The notes under the pieces: generated by a model
What the model saw: the letters and a program-made list of their open reading frames with translations, nothing else
Databases searched by the model: none
Told to the model about the DNA's origin: nothing
Source: Bacteroidota bacterium
Lineage (GTDB): Bacteria; Bacteroidota; Ignavibacteria; Ignavibacteriales; Ignavibacteriaceae
Direction: 5' to 3'
DNA length: 64,000 nucleotides
NCBI GenBank assembly: GCA_021777835.1
Contig: JAJYDC010000004.1
Coordinates: 1 to 64,000, forward strand
Position numbers and translations under genes: made by a program
Part shown: in pieces, positions 57,397 through 64,000 of the stretch
Numbering within the stretch: position 1 is the first letter of the stretch
Layout: the number at the start of each line of letters is the position of its first letter

Positions 57397-57404
57397 TAAT
57401 ATTG
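57397..57404 (+). promoter_or_regulatory. Candidate -7 element of the phosphate operon
   Basis: TAATATTG differs from TAnnTTTG at one base. The last Pho-box repeat falls about where a -33 element would lie, as expected for an activator-dependent promoter. The leader would be about 55 bases and contains a perfect palindrome, TTTTAGCTAAAA (57414-57425). Confidence 0.45.
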
Positions 57405-57466
57405 TCACGTCAATTTTAGCTAAAAGTTTCAATCAAATATTTATTAACAAATAAAAGTAAAACACA

Positions 57467-58495
57467 ATGAAAAAACTATCATTACTATTTTTCTCCATCT
57501 TGGTTTTCGCCGGTATTCTAAATGCACAAGATAAAGGGCCAAAATTCAGTGGTTTAATGTTTGGTGATTACTACTACGTAACATCAAATCACGATCAAAC
57601 TCAAAATTACTTACAGGCATTTGAATTTAGAAGAATTTATTTAACTACTGACTATACAATTTCAAGTGACATGTGGGCTAGATTTCGTTTAGAATCAGAC
57701 CCAACCGCATCTAACCTTGGTAATGGAAAATTATCAACAATGGTTAAAGATGCATTCTTAGATTGGAAAAATGCAATAGGAAACGGTGATCTTACTATCG
57801 GTTTACAAGGCACATGGAATATCAACATGGCAGAAGGAATTTTCGGATACCGACCTCTTGAAAAAACAATTCAAGATTTGCACGGAATAAGCGCCTCAAG
57901 AGATCTTGGTATATCTCTTACACAAAAATTCTCTGATGCATTTTCAGCGGGACTTTTACTCGGTAATAATACCGGTAACGGTGATTCCTTCTTGCCAGGT
58001 CAAACCACAAATAACGGGCAGGCTAGATATAAATCGGGTTATCTTTTTCTACAATTTATTCCAACATCAGGCCTTACTATTTTAGTTGACGGACAATACT
58101 CGGGCGCACCTGCTTCAAGGTATGCTAAAACCGGGGATGTGATTGTCAATTATGCTACCAAGGAGTTTAGCATTGGAGCTCAGGGGTTTGTTAACGCAAT
58201 TGATCATGGCGAATCAGACGGCTCAACTTTACAAAGAAATGGCATCAGCTTAAATGGATGGGTTGGACTTTCAGATGATATTCGCTTTGTTGCAAGGTAT
58301 GACAATTATACACCTGACGCAAACAACAAGAATACAACAATTGCGAATAGTACTCAGAGTTTTGTAATGGGCGCACTTGACTTTGCAGTGAGAAAAAACG
58401 TTCACATTATGCCAAATATTGAGTATACTTCATACGGACTTTCCGGCTCTAAAGCAGATGTTTTACTAAGAGCAACTTTCTTCTTCAGTTTCTAG
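57467..58495 (+). CDS. Outer-membrane porin, probably for phosphate
   Basis: A 342-residue porin-like protein with signal peptide ending at ILNAQ. Beta-barrel sequence follows, with LQAFEFRRIYLTTDYTISSD near residue 45 and RFRLESDP, a start shared with OprO/OprP-type and related porins; it ends ATFFFSF with a terminal Phe. It is the first gene behind the Pho box and 54 bases before pstS, so it most likely lets phosphate into the periplasm for PstS. Specificity is inferred from position, not from seen binding residues. Confidence 0.8.
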   Translation: MKKLSLLFFSILVFAGILNAQDKGPKFSGLMFGDYYYVTSNHDQTQNYLQAFEFRRIYLTTDYTISSDMWARFRLESDPTASNLGNGKLSTMVKDAFLDWKNAIGNGDLTIGLQGTWNINMAEGIFGYRPLEKTIQDLHGISASRDLGISLTQKFSDAFSAGLLLGNNTGNGDSFLPGQTTNNGQARYKSGYLFLQFIPTSGLTILVDGQYSGAPASRYAKTGDVIVNYATKEFSIGAQGFVNAIDHGESDGSTLQRNGISLNGWVGLSDDIRFVARYDNYTPDANNKNTTIANSTQSFVMGALDFAVRKNVHIMPNIEYTSYGLSGSKADVLLRATFFFSF

Positions 58496-58549
58496 AATTG
58501 ATTTAAAATTATTTCACAAATTATTTATATTTACAATAGGAGTTATAAA

Positions 58550-59602
58550 ATGAAGTTCAAATTTCTTTCTCTGATAATAATGATAGCGGCAATATTCTCT
58601 GCTACATCATTTGCACAAGTTAAGCTTACGGGAGCTGGCTCTACGTTTGACTATCCAATTTTCTCTAAATGGTTTGATCTTTATAACAAAATGACAGGTA
58701 TTCAGATTAATTATTCATCTATAGGAAGCGGCGGCGGAATTCAGCAAATTACTGAAGGAACTGTAGATTTTGGTGCTTCTGACGCTCCATTAACACCTGA
58801 TCAAATGAATGCATTTAGATCAAAGAGGGGAACCGAGATCATACATTTACCCATTATTATGGGCGGGGTTGCAGTTACATATAATCTTCCAACTGTAGGA
58901 CAAGGTTTGAAGCTTGATGGTGAGACATTATCGGATATTTATCTTGGAAAAATTAACAAATGGAATGATCCAAGAATTGTTAAATTAAATCCAGGCAAGA
59001 ATTTGCCAAATAGAGCAATCCTTGTAACACATCGTTCGGAAGGAAGCGGAACAACCTTTATATTTACCAGTTATTTGTCAAAAGTTAGTCCTGAATGGGC
59101 AAAAAAAGTAGGTAACAGTACCTCAGTTGATTGGCCTGTAGGACTTGGCGGCAAAGGCAGTGAAGGAGTTTCGGGGTTGATTTCTCAAACACAGGGTGCA
59201 ATTGGTTATGTTGAATTAGCGTATGCAATTCAAAATAAACTTCCGTATGCCATTATGAAAAATAAAGACGGAAATTTTACTGCTCCAAATTTTATCACAG
59301 TTACGGAAGCTGCTGCCGGTGCAGTAAAGAATATGCCTAAGGACCTTCGTGCAGTTATTACCAATGCAGACGGTAAGAATGCATATCCGATTTCAGGTTT
59401 TTCGTGGATTGTGGTTCCGAAAGATATTAAAGATTACACAAGAGCTGCAGCTTTAGTTAAGTTTTTAAGATGGGGAATTACTAAAGGACAAGAGTATGCT
59501 CAAGGTCTTTATTACTCGCCACTCCCAAAACAAGTTCAGAAATTAGATCTTGAAAAAGTTAATTCAATTACAAGTAACGGAAAAAAGATTAGTGTTAAAT
59601 AA
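58550..59602 (+). CDS. pstS: Phosphate-binding protein PstS
   Basis: Periplasmic phosphate-binding protein of the Pst ABC transporter. The signal peptide is cleaved near SFAQ. The phosphate-binding loops are GAGSTFDYPIFSKW, SIGSGGGIQQI, FGASDAPLT and HRSEGSGTTFIFTSYLSK, followed by GAIGYVELAYA. The 350-residue length is normal. AGGAG lies 9 bases before the ATG. The end of the gene overlaps the candidate pstC starts, so translation is coupled. Confidence 0.95.
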   Translation: MKFKFLSLIIMIAAIFSATSFAQVKLTGAGSTFDYPIFSKWFDLYNKMTGIQINYSSIGSGGGIQQITEGTVDFGASDAPLTPDQMNAFRSKRGTEIIHLPIIMGGVAVTYNLPTVGQGLKLDGETLSDIYLGKINKWNDPRIVKLNPGKNLPNRAILVTHRSEGSGTTFIFTSYLSKVSPEWAKKVGNSTSVDWPVGLGGKGSEGVSGLISQTQGAIGYVELAYAIQNKLPYAIMKNKDGNFTAPNFITVTEAAAGAVKNMPKDLRAVITNADGKNAYPISGFSWIVVPKDIKDYTRAAALVKFLRWGITKGQEYAQGLYYSPLPKQVQKLDLEKVNSITSNGKKISVK

Positions 59603-60614
59603 TTCAGCCGAAAATTCGAACATAAATGAATCGTTCGTTAAAATTCAGAATTTCTTTAAGAAAAATAAGAGAAAAGATACTTCATCCTTCTTAAATAAAA
59701 TTCTTGGAAATAAGAATCTAGGCGACTTAATTTTTGAAAAACTAACACTGCTATTTGCAGTGTTAGTTTTTTTATTAGTAATCTTTATGGGATGGGAGAT
59801 GTATTCCCATTCAATTCTTTCGATTAAAAAATTTGGTTTAGGATTTTTAGTCTCATCTACTTGGGATCCATACCGTGAAATTTTCGGAGCTTTACCTGTA
59901 ATCTACGGTACATTAGTTTCATCATTTCTGGCATTGTTAATTGCTGTTCCACTTGGTATAAGCGTAGCAGTATTTTTGTCAGAGCTTGCACCTTCATGGA
60001 TTGAGAAACCGCTTTCATTTTTAACCGAATTATTAGCTGGGATTCCCAGTGTTATATATGGTTTATGGGGAATTTTTGTTTTAGTACCCTGGCTTCGTGA
60101 CACAATTGAACCCTATCTTCAAAATGAATTCCCAAACTCTCCTTTTTTTCAGGGAGCACCTTATGGATTTGGAATGCTAGCAGGAGCCATCATTCTTTCA
60201 ATTATGGTTCTTCCTATAATCTCATCAATATCCAGAGATATTTTACGATCGGTGCCCGATACTCAGCGAGAAGCGGCTTATGCTCTCGGTGCTACAAAAT
60301 GGGAAGTAACTAAAATTGTATTGGGTAATGCAAAATCGGGATTGGTTGGAGCTATAATGCTAGGCTTGGGCCGGGCTATTGGTGAAACGATGGCAGTTAC
60401 TATGGTTATTGGAAATCGAGCACAAATATCAGCTTCTCTATTGGATCCTTCTTATACAATGGCGAGTGCTGTAGCAAATGAATTTACTGAGGCCTCATCG
60501 GACATGTATTTAAATGCTTTAATAGAGCTAGCACTTGTCTTATTTGTAATTTCAATAATAATCAATATTCTTGCACATCTTCTTGTATGGAGCACTGAAC
60601 GTAAATGGAAATAA
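59592..60614 (+). CDS. pstC: Phosphate ABC transporter permease PstC
   Basis: An inner-membrane permease with six segments in the second part. A cytoplasmic basic leader (about 45 residues) precedes the first segment, LLFAVLVFLLVIFMGWEMY. The periplasmic and core loops are VSSTWDPYREIFGALPVIYG, LLAGIPSVIYGLWGIF, and the ABC-coupling EAAYALGATKWEVTKIVL. I start at GTG 59592, which overlaps pstS by 11 bases; a TTG at 59550 would overlap by 53. No ATG exists before the first membrane segment. Its end overlaps pstA by 10 bases. Confidence 0.92.
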   Translation: MLNNSAENSNINESFVKIQNFFKKNKRKDTSSFLNKILGNKNLGDLIFEKLTLLFAVLVFLLVIFMGWEMYSHSILSIKKFGLGFLVSSTWDPYREIFGALPVIYGTLVSSFLALLIAVPLGISVAVFLSELAPSWIEKPLSFLTELLAGIPSVIYGLWGIFVLVPWLRDTIEPYLQNEFPNSPFFQGAPYGFGMLAGAIILSIMVLPIISSISRDILRSVPDTQREAAYALGATKWEVTKIVLGNAKSGLVGAIMLGLGRAIGETMAVTMVIGNRAQISASLLDPSYTMASAVANEFTEASSDMYLNALIELALVLFVISIIINILAHLLVWSTERKWK

Positions 60615-61468
60615 AATCATACAAGGGAAAATTTAATTTTATAAGGAGAAGAATAACCAACGTTGTTATGCTCTCAATATCTTTTCTGGCAGCCATAATT
60701 ACAATTGCCCCATTAGTCTTGATATTTTATTACACAATATCCAAGGGAATTGCTAACCTAAATATCAATTTTTTCACAAAGCTTCCTACACCTGTTGGTG
60801 AATCGGGCGGAGGAATGGTTAACGCTATTGTCGGAACATTAATATTGATAGCTATCGGCGGAGGTATAGGCATTCCTGTGGGGATATTTAGCGGTGTATA
60901 TCTCTCGGAATTTGGGAAAAATAAATTTGGAGCTATAGTTCGTTTCTTTGCAGATGTATTGAGTGGTATTCCATCAATAGTAGTTGGTGTAGTTGCCTAT
61001 ACTCTTGTAGTAATTCCAATGAGGCATTTTTCCGCATTGGCAGGAGGAATTGCTTTAGCAATATTGATGATCCCTACTATTACTAGAACTACAGAGGAGA
61101 TGATTAAACTTGTTCCGCATTCTTTCAGAGAAGCGGGATTAGCATTGGGAATTCCCAAATGGAAAATTACCTTGATGATAGTTCTCAAAACTGCTTGGAA
61201 AGGAATTGCTACGGGTATTCTTCTTGGTTTGTCAAGAGCAGCTGGTGAAACAGCACCCCTTTTATTTACTTCGCTTGGAAATCGATTTTGGTCGACAAGT
61301 ATTTTCCAGCCAATTGCTTCACTTACAGTATATATATATCAATATGCATCGTCCCCGTTCAAAGATTGGAACGACCAGGCCTGGACGGCGGCGCTAGTAT
61401 TAATTATCCTTATTTCTCTTTTAAGTTTAGTTTTTAGAATTATTACAAGATCAAAATATAAAACATAA
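60605..61468 (+). CDS. pstA: Phosphate ABC transporter permease PstA
   Basis: The second permease of the Pst system, 287 residues with six membrane segments. Typical sequences are FSGVYLSEFGKNKFGAIVRF, LSGIPSIVVGVVAYTLVV, PTITRTTEEMIKLVP and the coupling helix EAGLALGIPKWKITLMIVLK, then GLSRAAGETAPLLFT. It overlaps pstC by 10 bases and lies 5 bases before pstB. Confidence 0.95.
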   Translation: MEIKSYKGKFNFIRRRITNVVMLSISFLAAIITIAPLVLIFYYTISKGIANLNINFFTKLPTPVGESGGGMVNAIVGTLILIAIGGGIGIPVGIFSGVYLSEFGKNKFGAIVRFFADVLSGIPSIVVGVVAYTLVVIPMRHFSALAGGIALAILMIPTITRTTEEMIKLVPHSFREAGLALGIPKWKITLMIVLKTAWKGIATGILLGLSRAAGETAPLLFTSLGNRFWSTSIFQPIASLTVYIYQYASSPFKDWNDQAWTAALVLIILISLLSLVFRIITRSKYKT

Positions 61469-61473
61469 AATAA

Positions 61474-62283
61474 ATGACGTTTAACACTAAGACTAATAAC
61501 GATTTTGAAGTGAAACCTAGTCACCCGAGGCATGACTCAGTTAAAATTTCAGTAAATAATCTTTCGGCTTATTTCGGAAAGACAAAAGTACTTAAAGACA
61601 TTTCAATAGCGATTCCTGAAAAGAAGGTACTTGCTATCATAGGTCCTTCCGGCTGCGGCAAGTCCACTTTTTTGCGAAGTTTAAACAGAATGCATGAAGT
61701 AGTCGGCGGTACAATTACCGGAAGCATCATATTTGACGGTGAAGATATTATGAAGCAAGACCCGGTTTATCTGCGAAGAAAAATAGGAATGGTATTCCAA
61801 AAGCCAAATCCTTTTCCCACGATGTCAATTTTTAATAATGTAGTTGCAGGATTAAAACTAAATGGATTTCATAATAAAAAAGCTCTTGCTGAAATTGTAG
61901 AAAAAAGTCTGATACAAGCAGCTCTTTGGGATGAAGTTAAAGATATTTTACATAAATCCGGCGCAAATATTTCAGGCGGACAGCAGCAACGTTTATGCAT
62001 TGCACGAACGATAGCAGTGAATCCTGAAGTAATTTTAATGGATGAACCTGCTAGTGCACTTGATCCGCTTTCTACTACGAAAATAGAAGAGCTTATTTTT
62101 GAATTGAAAAAAGATTATACAATAGTTATTGTTACTCATAATATGCAGCAAGCCGCAAGAGTAAGTGACTTCACAGCATTTTTTTATATGGGCGAGTTAA
62201 TAGAATATTCAGAAACAAAAAAAATGTTTGTGGCGCCAGTTAAAAAACAAACAGAGGATTATATCACGGGAAGGTTTGGATAA
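61474..62283 (+). CDS. pstB: Phosphate ABC transporter ATPase PstB
   Basis: The ATPase of the Pst importer. Walker A is GPSGCGKST near residue 53, the Q-loop region is [11 protein letters not shown] (PstB signature), the ABC signature is ISGGQQQR, and Walker B is [13 protein letters not shown], with [12 protein letters not shown] as the switch His. Length is 269 residues. It lies 5 bases after pstA, and phoU follows after 108 bases. Confidence 0.97.
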   Translation: MTFNTKTNNDFEVKPSHPRHDSVKISVNNLSAYFGKTKVLKDISIAIPEKKVLAIIGPSGCGKSTFLRSLNRMHEVVGGTITGSIIFDGEDIMKQDPVYLRRKIGMVFQKPNPFPTMSIFNNVVAGLKLNGFHNKKALAEIVEKSLIQAALWDEVKDILHKSGANISGGQQQRLCIARTIAVNPEVILMDEPASALDPLSTTKIEELIFELKKDYTIVIVTHNMQQAARVSDFTAFFYMGELIEYSETKKMFVAPVKKQTEDYITGRFG

Positions 62284-62326
62284 AATATATATAATACTCG
62301 TGAACTTATAGGGGGAGTGATTCTTT

Positions 62327-62374
62327 TAAGCGTAAGTTCAAGTTTAAGAATAAGACCAAGCCTAAGTTTAAGTT
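62327..62374 (+). repeat. Degenerate hexanucleotide tandem repeat before phoU
   Basis: Eight consecutive 6-base units fit YAAGNN: TAAGCG, TAAGTT, CAAGTT, TAAGAA, TAAGAC, CAAGCC, TAAGTT, TAAGTT. The next hexamer, AAAGGA (62375-62380), is the phoU ribosome-binding site. The array therefore fills the leader up to the Shine-Dalgarno sequence. It may vary in length by slippage or bind a protein; no function is known to me. Confidence 0.85.
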
Positions 62375-62391
62375 AAAGGAGATCAGGAAAT

Positions 62392-63069
62392 ATGGAAAGA
62401 CATTTTGAAAAAGAGCTTGAAGAATTAATAACAACCATCAACAAAATGGCGTCGATAGTTGATGATCAAGTTGAAAATAGCTTTAGAGACATGGAAGACC
62501 CGGGAGTTAGGTTGTATAAAGAAATCAAGCAAAGAGATAGGGAAGTAGATGCTTACGATAATCTAATTATGGCACAATGCGAAAATTTACTTGCATTATA
62601 TCAACCTGTAGCTACAGATCTCCGTTTTATATTGACTGCTATCAAGATTGACAGCCAACTCGAAAGATGCGGTGATATTGCCGTAAATATAGCACAGCGT
62701 GTAAAAAAGACAGATAACTTTAGGGATATAATAGTTCAAACAGATCTCCCGGAAATGTCTAAAATTGCTCGTGAAATGGTTAAAGATGCTATTACCTCAT
62801 TTATAAATCGTGATAGTGAACTAGCAAAAACTATCTGGAAGAAAGATGATATTGTTGATGATTTCAATAAGAAAATATTCAAACAGCTAGTGGAGAAAAT
62901 TCAATCAAACCCTGAAATTACAGAAGCATGTGCCCATCTTATTGTTCTATCAAGGCAAATTGAACGTCTAGCAGATCATGCTACTAATATATCCGAAGAT
63001 GTTATATTCTTAGTTGAGGCAGAAATTATTGCTCATCAAAAAAAATTAAGCGGATATCAATTCCCCTAA
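62392..63069 (+). CDS. phoU: Phosphate signalling regulator PhoU
   Basis: A 225-residue all-helical cytoplasmic protein that links the Pst transporter to the phosphate-sensing kinase and restrains uptake when phosphate is ample. Two PhoU repeats are seen: EELITTINKMASIVDDQVEN with ATDLRFILTAIKIDSQLERCGDIAVNIA, then SKIAREMVKDAITSF with CAHLIVLSRQIERLADHATNISEDV. AAAGGAG sits 10 bases before the ATG, directly after the hexanucleotide repeat. It is the last gene of the phosphate operon and converges with gltX. Confidence 0.96.
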   Translation: MERHFEKELEELITTINKMASIVDDQVENSFRDMEDPGVRLYKEIKQRDREVDAYDNLIMAQCENLLALYQPVATDLRFILTAIKIDSQLERCGDIAVNIAQRVKKTDNFRDIIVQTDLPEMSKIAREMVKDAITSFINRDSELAKTIWKKDDIVDDFNKKIFKQLVEKIQSNPEITEACAHLIVLSRQIERLADHATNISEDVIFLVEAEIIAHQKKLSGYQFP

Positions 63070-63151
63070 ATAACTTATAATAAATTGACAGATTTTCTGT
63101 AAATCGAAAGCGGGAAGCTTAGGTAAGTCTTAACATAATTAAATCATTAAT

Positions 63152-64000
63152 TTAGTGATCATCTTTTTTAATTTTATGCAATGCGGTTTTAATTCTCTTT
63201 ATTGATTCATTCTTACCAAGAATAAATAATATATCAAATACGCCCGGACCCACACTAAGTCCCGATACTGCTAATCTAAGAGGGTGAATCAATTTTCCTT
63301 TTCCTATATTTAAAGTTTCAGCAGTTATAGTCAAAGCCTTTTCAAAATCTTCTTTTGCCGGATCCATTAAAGCTGCAAAAGCTTCGCATAATTTATTTAA
63401 CTCGTCAGGGGTTTCAGATTTCCAGTTCTTATCTATTGCAGCTTGTTCGTATGCATTAGGAGCTTCAAAGAAAAATTTACTTTTAGTAAAATATTCGTTA
63501 ATAAAAATAACTCTTTCTTTCATGACATTAATAATTTTCAATAAATAATCGTCAGAAAAGTCTTGAAAGTTTATGTTCAGTTTTTGAGCTTCCTTTTTAA
63601 GGAATTGAAGAAGTTCTAAATCTGGTTTTTGACGGAGATGTTCAGAATTAAGCCAATTTAATTTTTCTAAATCGAATACTGCGCCTGATTTATTTACTCT
63701 TTCTAATGAAAACTTTTCAACCAATTCATCCATATTATAGAATTCTTTGTCGTCTCCTGCATTCCAGCCAAGCAATGCAACGAAATTAACCAATGCGTCG
63801 GGTAAAAATCCCTTTTTGCGATAATCTTCAACCGCAACATCTCCTTGGCGTTTACTTAGTTTAGTCCTATCGGGGTTAAGGAGCAACGGCAGATGTGCAA
63901 AAATTGGTTTTTCCCATTCAAAGAAATCATAGAGTAAAACATGCTTAGGAGTAGAAGAAAGCCATTCTTCACCGCGAATTACATGGGTAATCTGCATTAA
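63152..64000 (-). CDS. gltX: Glutamyl-tRNA synthetase, C-terminal part (cut by window edge)
   Basis: It charges tRNA(Glu) with glutamate. The frame is still open at the window edge, and the family has more sequence before ITHVIRGEEWLSSTPKH, so this is the last roughly 283 residues of a protein of about 500; the catalytic HIGH part lies outside. Visible are the KMSKS-type loop DRTKLSKRQGD and the C-terminal anticodon-binding helices, ending HKIKKDDH. A Met in view (MQITH) is internal, not the start. It converges with phoU. Confidence 0.93.
   Translation of the reverse strand, partial: LMQITHVIRGEEWLSSTPKHVLLYDFFEWEKPIFAHLPLLLNPDRTKLSKRQGDVAVEDYRKKGFLPDALVNFVALLGWNAGDDKEFYNMDELVEKFSLERVNKSGAVFDLEKLNWLNSEHLRQKPDLELLQFLKKEAQKLNINFQDFSDDYLLKIINVMKERVIFINEYFTKSKFFFEAPNAYEQAAIDKNWKSETPDELNKLCEAFAALMDPAKEDFEKALTITAETLNIGKGKLIHPLRLAVSGLSVGPGVFDILFILGKNESIKRIKTALHKIKKDDH

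Noticed and set aside
63070-63151. Terminator between phoU and gltX
   Set aside because: Only a 5-bp stem (ACAGA/TCTGT) without a clear U-run is visible; too weak to list as a feature.
1-64000. tRNA genes, rRNA, CRISPR arrays, transposases, integrases or phage genes
   Set aside because: I looked for tRNA T-arm sequences, regular repeat-spacer patterns and mobile-element proteins and saw none. A covariance or profile search was not possible here.

Overview
The window is AT-rich bacterial chromosome. It looks like the Ignavibacteria/Chlorobi side of the Bacteroidota group. The reasons are a C25-family protein ending in a type IX secretion (T9SS) sorting domain, FadL-like and other outer-membrane barrels, lipoproteins with a GCYT lipobox region, isoleucine synthesis through citramalate, and promoter-like TAnnTTTG elements (the Bacteroidota -7 motif) in front of several genes. 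This placement is inferred from gene content; no rRNA is present. I saw no tRNA, CRISPR array, insertion sequence or phage gene.

Layout. 1-1679: a gene-poor, very AT-rich stretch with one credible small membrane protein, a direct repeat and hairpins. 1680-12037 (+): a branched-chain amino-acid operon ilvB-ilvN-ilvC-leuB-leuA-leuC-leuD-cimA plus a nitrilase-family amidase. 12097-18127 (+): glutamate synthase gltB-gltD. 18347-20149 (+): a ClC chloride transporter with CBS domains. 20511-21803 (-): an MFS exporter. 22034-25004: a peroxide-defence module, ahpD and ahpC (-) divergent from oxyR and a hotdog thioesterase (+), with an OxyR-type operator between them. 25040-33404 (-): a nearly complete menaquinone cluster menF-D-H-B-A-C-E, facing the thioesterase that could supply the DHNA-CoA hydrolase step. 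33486-34454 (-): rsgA. 34633-40195 (-): cell-envelope genes (FadL-like barrel, two low-complexity lipoproteins, another barrel, a membrane-anchored protein, an ATP-grasp enzyme). 40362-50531 (+): a TPR lipoprotein, a DUF4292/LolB-like lipoprotein, an EnvC-like murein-hydrolase activator, then a surface-polysaccharide cluster (flippase, four glycosyltransferases, a WecG/TagA enzyme). 50533-57288 (+): a 1777-residue C25-family T9SS protein and a barrel protein. 57467-63069 (+): a phosphate-uptake operon, porin-pstS-pstC-pstA-pstB-phoU. 63152 to the window edge (-): 5'-truncated gltX.

How it works together. Pyruvate plus acetyl-CoA enter isoleucine synthesis through CimA, and ilv/leu genes complete most steps, but ilvD and ilvE are not here. 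OxyR has C199 and C208 exactly as in E. coli. AhpC is the three-cysteine type and AhpD carries the full Glu-Cys-Cys-His set, as in the Mycobacterium AhpC/AhpD pair. The phosphate operon has an outer-membrane porin as first gene. It is preceded by four 6-bp TTAACA-like repeats at exact 11-bp spacing, a PhoP/PhoB-type box sitting about 20 bp above a -7-like element.

Most notable observations: the Pho box; a FAM3/ILEI-like (GG) domain inside the C25 protein; a degenerate hexanucleotide repeat leading into the phoU ribosome-binding site; the ClC protein with gating Glu kept but the internal proton Glu replaced by Val; a WecG-family N-terminus that extends upstream of any usual start codon; and paired Tyr/Asn-rich and RG-rich lipoproteins.
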